A DNA stretch of 6,298 nucleotides from an uncultured Clostridia bacterium (lineage in GTDB: Bacteria; Bacillota; Clostridia; HGM11514). Below the pieces are notes generated by a model that searched no databases, was not told the DNA's origin, and saw nothing but the letters and a program-made list of their open reading frames with translations. Shown in pieces: positions 1 to 4,275 of this stretch. The position numbers and the translations under genes are program-made. Position 1 is the stretch's first letter. Every line of letters starts with the position of its first letter. Location: contig CABSMD010000156.1 of NCBI GenBank assembly GCA_902478725.1, positions 1 through 6,298 on the forward strand. Reading direction: 5' to 3'.

Positions 1-242
1 CTTACCAATGAATAAATGTGTAACTTAGGAGAATCGCCTGTCAAAATCTCCGCCAGCTCGACGTGATAAATATTTGCAATCTCATACAGCAAGCTGACTG
101 GAATCTCTACATTACCGCTTTCGTACTGGGCATACAATTCCGGGGCGATGGACAGCTTATCCGAAATTTCCGCAATCGAAAAGTCGCTGATTTCTCTCAG
201 CGCCTTGAATCTCTGCGCAATCATCTTGATTTGTTCAGACAT
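1..242 (-). CDS. XRE-family HTH transcriptional regulator, 3' part missing (probable XRE-cupin protein)
   Basis: The first 80 residues of a reading frame run off the left edge of the window. It starts MSEQIKMIAQRFKALRE and holds a lambda-repressor-like helix-turn-helix at about residues 8-66, with the typical IAEISDKL helix and YAQYESGN recognition turn. The segment after it, LTGDSPKLHIYSLV, resembles the linker that joins the HTH to a C-terminal cupin domain in many clostridial XRE-cupin regulators. The cupin part itself is outside the window, so that call is inference. The start is supported by AAGGAG (minus strand, 251-256) eight bases upstream and by an extended -10 promoter behind it. 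It is divergent from the VanW lipoprotein gene. Expected role: DNA-binding regulator, possibly sensing a small molecule through the cupin. Its targets cannot be read from this window. Confidence 0.88.
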   Translation of the reverse strand, partial: MSEQIKMIAQRFKALREISDFSIAEISDKLSIAPELYAQYESGNVEIPVSLLYEIANIYHVELAEILTGDSPKLHIYSLV

Positions 243-275
243 TTTCAAGTCTCCTTCGTTTTTAAATTATCCTTA

Positions 276-303
276 ATTATACCACAAGACAGGGTTGCTT
301 AAA
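276..303 (-). promoter_or_regulatory. Extended -10 promoter for the XRE regulator
   Basis: On the minus strand a perfect TATAAT (276-281) is preceded by TGG (284-282), giving an extended -10 element. A weak -35 candidate TTTAAG lies at 303-298 with 16-bp spacing. Transcription would start near 269, about 27 bases before the ATG at 242. This is inferred from sequence only. Confidence 0.6.
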
Positions 304-346
304 ATATCTTTTTTAGACATAATTTACAAGGTATGAAAAAGTATTT

Positions 347-355
347 TGATATAAT
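347..355 (+). promoter_or_regulatory. Extended -10 promoter for the VanW lipoprotein gene
   Basis: TGATATAAT is a perfect -10 hexamer (350-355) with a TG extension at 347-348. No good -35 is seen at standard spacing; TTTACA at 323-328 is 21 bp away, which is too far. Transcription would start near 362. That rules out the in-frame ATG at 333 as the start of the downstream gene and favours the ATG at 396. Confidence 0.55.
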
Positions 356-395
356 AATAACAATGATAAGGAATCGAAATGGAGATGATGAACCG

Positions 396-1076
396 ATGAA
401 ACGGATTGTAATACTGTTATGTTTGCTACTTACTACATTCCTTTGCTCCTGCGGAAATCCTACGGATAAACCAAAGCCGTCCGCCTCACCAAGCCCTACG
501 GTGACACCTACGCCTGAACAAACCGAAGCACCGGAGCCTAGTGAGGAACCCGAATCAACTCCGCAGGAAGAAGAAACCCCTGAGGAACCTCCGGCAGAGG
601 AAGAGCCAGAAGAGCCTCCGGCGCCGCCTCAGCCGCAGGTGATTGGAAAATACACGACAAAGGTATTAGACGCAAATGACGGCCGTCTTGCCAACATGAA
701 GCTTGCAGCTCAGAGTATCAGTGGTTTTGTGGTCGATCCGGGAGAAGTGTTCTCCTTTAATGCGACCGTGGGAGAGGCCAGCGCAGCAAATGGATATAAG
801 GAAGCCAAAATTATTGTAAACGGGGAAACGCAGGATGGCGTAGGCGGCGGTGTCTGCCAGGTCAGTTCTACCCTCTACAACGCGGCGGACCAGGCCGGCA
901 TGCAGATTGTCGAACGCCATGACCATGGCAAGGATGTCGGTTACGTGGAACGTGGACGGGACGCTGCCATATCTTATGGCGCCTATGACCTGAAATTCAA
1001 AAATGTTTCCGATACCTCTGTTACTTTGCAGGTAATCGTTGACGGAAGCTTCGTGACCGCCCAGATTCTCAAATAA
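396..1076 (+). CDS. VanW-domain lipoprotein, probable cell-wall enzyme
   Basis: This 226-residue protein has a lipoprotein signal peptide: MKR, a hydrophobic stretch, then lipobox L16-C17-S18-C19, so C19 should be lipidated and the protein anchored outside the membrane. Residues 20-82 are a low-complexity Pro/Glu/Thr/Ser linker that could reach into the wall. Residues 83-226 are a VanW domain (PF04294), with hallmark GGGVCQVSSTLYN at 150-162 and a YVERGRDAAISYG block at 183-195. VanW was named from vancomycin-resistance clusters, where its role was unclear. I recall work on Clostridioides difficile assigning L,D-transpeptidase (3-3 crosslinking) activity to VanW-domain proteins; by analogy C154 would be the nucleophile. 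Many relatives are longer and carry extra N-terminal domains, so this is a minimal form. The start at 396 has GGAG at 381-384 and gives a clean signal peptide. The in-frame ATG at 333 would add 21 residues before it and lies upstream of the predicted transcription start. Confidence 0.9.
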   Translation: MKRIVILLCLLLTTFLCSCGNPTDKPKPSASPSPTVTPTPEQTEAPEPSEEPESTPQEEETPEEPPAEEEPEEPPAPPQPQVIGKYTTKVLDANDGRLANMKLAAQSISGFVVDPGEVFSFNATVGEASAANGYKEAKIIVNGETQDGVGGGVCQVSSTLYNAADQAGMQIVERHDHGKDVGYVERGRDAAISYGAYDLKFKNVSDTSVTLQVIVDGSFVTAQILK

Positions 1077-1079
1077 GGA

Positions 1080-1108
1080 TTGACAATTACCCCTTTTTTT
1101 ATTATCAT
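1080..1108 (+). promoter_or_regulatory. Sigma-A type promoter for tadA
   Basis: Perfect -35 TTGACA (1080-1085), 17-bp spacer, -10 TATCAT (1103-1108, five of six matches). Predicted transcription start is near 1115, giving a leader of about 50 bases before the tadA ATG. The promoter begins three bases after the VanW stop codon and lies upstream of the hairpin at 1119-1149, so that hairpin would be transcribed as the very 5' end of the tadA mRNA. Confidence 0.7.
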
Positions 1109-1118
1109 AGCATTAGAA

Positions 1119-1149
1119 AAAAATAACCGTATTGATTACGGTTATTTTT
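1119..1149 (+). terminator. Perfect 13-bp hairpin: probable terminator after the VanW gene, also in the tadA leader
   Basis: AAAAATAACCGTA (1119-1131), loop TTGAT, then the exact complement TACGGTTATTTTT (1137-1149). An A-tract before and a T-tract after the ATAACCGTA core give the shape of a bidirectional intrinsic terminator for the lipoprotein gene. The stem is not GC-rich (four GC pairs of 13) and the T-run is only five, interrupted by A. It also lies downstream of the predicted tadA promoter, so it may instead act as a 5' stabilising or attenuating leader hairpin. Confidence 0.6.
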
Positions 1150-1164
1150 ATTTGGAGGTATCGT

Positions 1165-1614
1165 ATGAACGAACGCTTCATGGCGATGGCTTTGGAAGAA
1201 GCGGAAAAAGCCTTTCTATTGGGCGAGGTGCCTGTTGGGGCGTTGATCGTCAAGGATGGGGAGATCATCGCCAAATCCCATAATCTTTGCGAAACACAGA
1301 AAGACGCCACTGCCCATGCCGAGATATTGGCCATACGGGAGGCCAGCCAAAAGCTGAACCGCTGGCGGTTGGACGATTGTGACCTGTATGTAACGCTTGA
1401 GCCCTGTGCGATGTGTTCCGGCGCGATTCAAAATGCAAGGCTTAGAAGGCTGTATTTTGGGGCGTTTGAACCAAACACCGGCGCGTGTGGCAGTTGTATG
1501 AATCTTTTTTTAGATACGCAGGCGTATAAATCGATTGATATCTATCCAAACGTTTTAGAAGCCGACTGCCGCCGGATCATGCAGAAGTTTTTTGCAGACA
1601 GACGTAAGGATTAG
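1165..1614 (+). CDS. tadA: tRNA-specific adenosine deaminase TadA
   Basis: This 149-residue cytoplasmic zinc enzyme deaminates adenosine 34 of tRNA-Arg(ACG) to inosine, allowing one tRNA to read CGU, CGC and CGA. It belongs to the cytidine deaminase fold. The zinc and catalytic motif HAE is at 51-53 (H51 ligand, E53 proton shuttle) and the second motif PCAMC at 80-84 supplies the C81 and C84 ligands. The substrate-loop asparagine in the HN pair at 39-40 is present. Length matches bacterial TadA. The ATG at 1165 is chosen because GGAGG (1154-1158) sits six bases before it and homologues start near MNERFMAMAL; an upstream in-frame TTG at 1132 lies inside the hairpin loop. In many Firmicutes tadA precedes the SRP RNA gene and dnaX; here it is followed instead by a convergent gene with overlapping stop codons. 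Confidence 0.96.
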   Translation: MNERFMAMALEEAEKAFLLGEVPVGALIVKDGEIIAKSHNLCETQKDATAHAEILAIREASQKLNRWRLDDCDLYVTLEPCAMCSGAIQNARLRRLYFGAFEPNTGACGSCMNLFLDTQAYKSIDIYPNVLEADCRRIMQKFFADRRKD

Positions 1615-2135
1615 TCAAACAATCCGACAATGCTTGCGTAAAGCTCTGCATAATCCTCGCGCCAACGCTTGCAGAGGTCTTTGGCAAGTTCTTTGCCGGA
1701 AACGTTGAAAGAAAGCTCCAGCGAAACGTGCTCCGGAGATTCGCAAAGGCGGAAATGGACGGTGTATTCCTGCTCATTGACCGGCGTATAGTCGGCCCAT
1801 ACCAGAGAGTCCATTTCGTCGTTTTTTTTCAAATCCTTCATTTTTCCGGCAATCCGTTCCCGGATGCTGTAAGGAATGCGGTTTTGGAAAAAAGCAACCG
1901 CCTCGCGCCCGTCGTCTGTCAAAGCAAATGTATCATCATCATTTTTAACAATCTGGTTATCATGGATCAGTTCGGTGATATACATATGCGTCTCGAAAAA
2001 TGCAAGTAGTGAGTCGGACAGGACAATGTCAGTTATGTTAATCGCAGTAAGCGGTCTGTCGGCCTGGCGCAGGATATATAATATCAAAATTTTGATTTCA
2101 AACGGATCAAATTTCATTCTCATATAGCTGGACAT
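1611..2135 (-). CDS. DUF4364 family protein (predicted winged-helix domain)
   Basis: This 174-residue protein matches the DUF4364 family of Clostridia (PF14277), whose function is unknown. Residues about 9-85 look like a winged helix: FDPFEIKILILYILRQ, then DRPLTAINITDIVL, a third helix near FFETHMYITELIHD and a wing ending FALTDDGREAV. The C-terminal half (about 115-174) is a mixed alpha/beta domain I do not recognise. A DNA-binding or regulatory role is inferred from the helix pattern. The start at 2135 has a strong AGGAGG (2142-2147, minus strand) six bases upstream. An in-frame ATG 15 codons earlier lies within the predicted promoter and is rejected. Its stop (1611-1613) overlaps that of tadA, with no terminator visible between them. 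It is divergent from the radical-SAM gene. Confidence 0.85.
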   Translation of the reverse strand: MSSYMRMKFDPFEIKILILYILRQADRPLTAINITDIVLSDSLLAFFETHMYITELIHDNQIVKNDDDTFALTDDGREAVAFFQNRIPYSIRERIAGKMKDLKKNDEMDSLVWADYTPVNEQEYTVHFRLCESPEHVSLELSFNVSGKELAKDLCKRWREDYAELYASIVGLFD

Positions 2136-2141
2136 AGGAAA

Positions 2142-2147
2142 CCTCCT
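2142..2147 (-). promoter_or_regulatory. Ribosome binding site that fixes the DUF4364 start
   Basis: A full AGGAGG on the minus strand, six bases before the ATG at 2135. It decides between this start and an upstream in-frame ATG at 2180. Confidence 0.8.
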
Positions 2148-2163
2148 CAGGTAGATGTGAGAT

Positions 2164-2192
2164 ATTATAGCACAAAACAAAAAGAATGAAAA
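2164..2192 (-). promoter_or_regulatory. Extended -10 promoter for the DUF4364 gene
   Basis: On the minus strand a perfect TATAAT (2164-2169) is preceded by TGC (2172-2170), an extended -10. A weak -35 TTTTCA lies at 2192-2187 with 17-bp spacing. The same bases read TATTAT (2163-2168) on the plus strand, so a plus-strand -10 for the radical-SAM gene may overlap it, but no matching plus-strand -35 was found. Confidence 0.55.
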
Positions 2193-2206
2193 GGGGGGAA
2201 TGAAAA

Positions 2207-3139
2207 ATGATTTATTATCGGTATTCCGATTTTTTAAAAAAGAAATATAGGGAAAAGGTCTATAAGCTGCCGCTTAGCCTGCCGTGCACCTGCCCCAACC
2301 GGGATGGGACGCTTTCGGATAGAGGCTGCATCTTTTGTGGGGACATAGGGACAGGATTCGAGATGTATCCCGCCAGCATGGATATCAAAGAACAGCTTGC
2401 AAACAACATGCGGCGCATTGGTCCTGCCTACGGCGCAAAGAAATACATCGCTTATTTTCAAAATTATACCAACACTTACCTTCCCGTAGCCGAATTGGAA
2501 GAATATTTGGAGCAGGCGGTGACCGACGGCATTGTCCAGATCGCCCTGTCCACCCGTCCGGATTGTGTGAGCGAGTCCTGCCTTTCCATGCTACAGCAGT
2601 TTTCGCAACGGCATACCATCGATATTGCAATCGAGCTTGGCTTGCAAACCGTTAATTATCACACCCTCAAAAAAATAAACCGCGGGCATACCCTGGCCGA
2701 GTTTATAGATACCGTCATCCGGATTCAAAAGGCGGGTTTTGAAATGGGAGCACATGTGATTTTGAATCTCCCGTGGGACGATGATACGGACGCAATCGAA
2801 ACGGCAAAGGTTCTGTCCGCGCTCCATGTGGATACGGTAAAACTGCATTCGCTTTACATCTTAAAGGATTCCGAGATGGGCAGAATGTACCAAAACCACG
2901 AATTCCAGTTGGTTTCACCGGAAGAATACATCGAGCGCGCCATCCTGTTTTTGGAATATTTGTCGCCGGAGATTGCGGTACAACGCTTGTTGGCCCGCGC
3001 ACCGGAGGGGGATGCGCTATTTTGTAATTGGGGGATGAGCTGGTGGAAGCTCAAGGACGAAATCGAGCGTGTTATGAAGGAATCAGGAAGAATGCAGGGA
3101 AAACTCTGCCATTATTTAAATGGCAGCGCTTTTTTTTGA
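2207..3139 (+). CDS. TIGR01212 / YtqA-like radical SAM protein (candidate MnmL)
   Basis: This 310-residue cytoplasmic Fe-S enzyme belongs to the YtqA/YhcC branch of the radical SAM superfamily (TIGR01212). The cluster motif is the wide form seen in this branch: C29, C41 and C44 within CPNRDGT...RGCIFC. Other family blocks are FQNYTNTY (84-91), LSTRPDC (114-120), ELGLQTV (143-149), a HVILNLPWD strand (183-191), VKLHSLYILK (211-220) and a C-terminal segment rich in Trp (W275, W279, W280). Members of the YtqA subgroup have been reported to act with the methylase MnmM in making mnm5s2U at the tRNA wobble position and renamed MnmL. Assignment here is by family only, since no mnmM is adjacent and YhcC-type relatives lack that evidence. 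The RBS AAGGGGGG (2191-2198) precedes the ATG by eight bases. The last codons encode a terminator. Length is normal. Confidence 0.9.
   Translation: MIYYRYSDFLKKKYREKVYKLPLSLPCTCPNRDGTLSDRGCIFCGDIGTGFEMYPASMDIKEQLANNMRRIGPAYGAKKYIAYFQNYTNTYLPVAELEEYLEQAVTDGIVQIALSTRPDCVSESCLSMLQQFSQRHTIDIAIELGLQTVNYHTLKKINRGHTLAEFIDTVIRIQKAGFEMGAHVILNLPWDDDTDAIETAKVLSALHVDTVKLHSLYILKDSEMGRMYQNHEFQLVSPEEYIERAILFLEYLSPEIAVQRLLARAPEGDALFCNWGMSWWKLKDEIERVMKESGRMQGKLCHYLNGSAFF
3106..3137 (+). terminator. Intrinsic terminator inside the 3' end of the radical-SAM gene
   Basis: CTGCCATT (3106-3113), loop ATTTA, exact complement AATGGCAG (3119-3126), then CGC and eight T (3130-3137). The last T is the first base of the TGA stop. 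The hairpin encodes the C-terminal residues Leu-Cys-His-Tyr-Leu-Asn-Gly-Ser-Ala-Phe-Phe. It separates this gene from the rlmB promoter that begins 13 bases later. Confidence 0.8.
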
Positions 3140-3149
3140 GAATATAGGA

Positions 3150-3178
3150 TTGACAAAGCCTGTAAAAAGGCATAAGAT
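3150..3178 (+). promoter_or_regulatory. Sigma-A type promoter for the rlmB operon
   Basis: Perfect -35 TTGACA (3150-3155), 17-bp spacer, -10 TAAGAT (3173-3178, five of six matches). Predicted start near 3185 gives a leader of about 40 bases. It is the only good promoter I see before the operon that runs to the right edge. Its -35 context, AGGATTGACAA, is identical to that of the tadA promoter. Confidence 0.7.
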
Positions 3179-3210
3179 ATGTAGTTAGTGCAGAAAGTAA
3201 ATTGTAGGGG

Positions 3211-3216
3211 AAAGGA
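3211..3216 (+). promoter_or_regulatory. Ribosome binding site that fixes the rlmB start
   Basis: AAAGGA lies seven bases before the ATG at 3224, with AGGGG just upstream. It favours that ATG over an in-frame GTG at 3188, which is only a few bases from the predicted transcription start and so has no room for a binding site. Confidence 0.65.
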
Positions 3217-3223
3217 ATGTACA

Positions 3224-3979
3224 ATGGAACAAGATAATACAGTCTCCTATGACCGCATAGAGGGACGCAATCCTGTGATGGAGGCGATCCGTTCCGGGCG
3301 GAGCATAGACAAAATTTTTATACAAAAGGACATCAACGAGGGTTCGATCGTAAAAATCCGCGCGGCGGCGCAGGCAAACAGAATCGTGGTTTCCGAGGTT
3401 GCTAAACAAAAGCTGGACAAACTGTCGCAAACCGGCGTTCACCAGGGCGTGATCGCTTACACGGCAGTACATGAATACCATGAGGTTGACGACATTTTAA
3501 GACTGGCGCAGGAGGCGGGCGAGTCGCCGTTTCTGTTGATCGCGGACGAGATTACCGATCCGCATAACCTGGGTTCCATGATCCGTACCGCGAACGCGGC
3601 CGGAATTCATGGTGTTATCATCCCGAAACATCGCTCGGTAGGCTTGAGTGGGACGGTAGCCAAGGCGTCCGCCGGCGCGGTCGAGTATACCCCGGTAGCC
3701 CGTGTATTGAACCTTGCACGCACGATCGACGAACTAAAAGAAAAGGGAATATGGGTGGCCGGCTCGGATATGGAGGCGGACCAGCTTTACTACGAGGCGG
3801 ATTTTAAAGGCCCGCTGGCCTTGGTGGTCGGCAGCGAGGGTCGTGGAATGTCACGCCTGGTAAAGGAAAAGTGTGATTTTTTGGTATCCATCCCCATGCA
3901 GGGGAGGATTCACTCATTAAACGCGTCTGTCGCGGCGGCGGTGCTTATGCTCGAAGCGGCCAAACAAAGAAAATCTTAA
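3224..3979 (+). CDS. rlmB: TrmH/SpoU-family 23S rRNA (guanosine-2'-O-)-methyltransferase RlmB
   Basis: This 251-residue SPOUT methyltransferase is expected to use S-adenosylmethionine to methylate the 2'-OH of a guanosine in the 23S rRNA peptidyl-transferase region (G2251 in E. coli numbering). The N-terminal substrate-binding domain (about 10-80) starts with IEGRNPVMEAI and ends GVHQGVIA (71-78), both typical of RlmB. The knotted catalytic domain carries motif 1, DPHNLGSMIRTA (112-123, N115 and R121), motif 2, VVGSEGRGM (201-209, E205), and motif 3, IHSLNASVAAAV (229-240, S231 and N233). Motif 3 reads LNASVAAAV where LNVSVAAG is commoner, a mild change that keeps the key Asn and Ser. Length is usual. 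It opens an operon with the ACT gene 17 bp downstream. A related TrmH-group specificity (tRNA or another rRNA site) cannot be fully excluded. Confidence 0.92.
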   Translation: MEQDNTVSYDRIEGRNPVMEAIRSGRSIDKIFIQKDINEGSIVKIRAAAQANRIVVSEVAKQKLDKLSQTGVHQGVIAYTAVHEYHEVDDILRLAQEAGESPFLLIADEITDPHNLGSMIRTANAAGIHGVIIPKHRSVGLSGTVAKASAGAVEYTPVARVLNLARTIDELKEKGIWVAGSDMEADQLYYEADFKGPLALVVGSEGRGMSRLVKEKCDFLVSIPMQGRIHSLNASVAAAVLMLEAAKQRKS

Positions 3980-3996
3980 AACGGAGCTGATAACGG

Positions 3997-4266
3997 ATGA
4001 GAGCTGTTATAACGGTAATTGGGCACGATAAAATTGGTATCATTGCAAAGGTATCTGCAATCCTGTCGGAATCCTCGGTCAATATCCTGGATATTTCACA
4101 GACCATTATGCAGGACATGTTTACCATGATTATGCTGGTGGATATCTCAAACTCCTCCATGGAGTTCGGCACATTGTCCGAGCAGTTGGATGCCTGTGGC
4201 AAAGCTTTGGGCGTTTCTATCCGAATCCAGCATGAGGATATCTTTCACTCCATGCACAGAATATAG
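3997..4266 (+). CDS. ACT domain protein of the UPF0237 type
   Basis: A stand-alone 89-residue ACT domain, a fold that usually binds amino acids or similar small ligands at a dimer interface. The ligand-loop signature is GHDKIGIIAKVSAIL (9-23), followed by VNILDISQTIM (28-38) and the second beta-alpha-beta half. The C-terminal QHEDIFHSMHRI (78-89) is, as I recall it, the usual ending of this family. It has no catalytic domain, so a sensor or regulatory subunit role is likely, with unknown ligand. GGAG (3983-3986) precedes the ATG by ten bases. The gene lies nine bases before the DUF711 gene; the same pair is adjacent in streptococci and other Firmicutes, as I recall it, which suggests the two proteins work together. 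No function has been established that I know of. Confidence 0.9.
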   Translation: MRAVITVIGHDKIGIIAKVSAILSESSVNILDISQTIMQDMFTMIMLVDISNSSMEFGTLSEQLDACGKALGVSIRIQHEDIFHSMHRI

Positions 4267-4275
4267 GGGGGCGGC

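Noticed and set aside
63..302. Small plus-strand frame over the XRE regulator
   Set aside because: It is antisense to a clear HTH domain and has no RBS; it is a shadow.
333..395. N-terminal extension of the VanW protein from the ATG at 333
   Set aside because: It lies upstream of the predicted transcription start near 362, has no RBS, and would bury the signal peptide behind 21 polar residues.
1644..1676. CTCTGCA/TGCAGAG inverted repeat as a terminator for tadA
   Set aside because: The 7-bp stem has a 19-base loop and no T-run follows, and it lies inside the DUF4364 coding sequence.
1615..2160. SRP (4.5S/scRNA) gene after tadA, as in many Firmicutes
   Set aside because: The region is an intact minus-strand coding sequence, with no SRP-type GGAA-tetraloop hairpin recognised.
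3188..3223. GTG start 12 codons upstream for rlmB
   Set aside because: It is only a few bases after the predicted transcription start, has no binding site, and adds residues not expected in RlmB.
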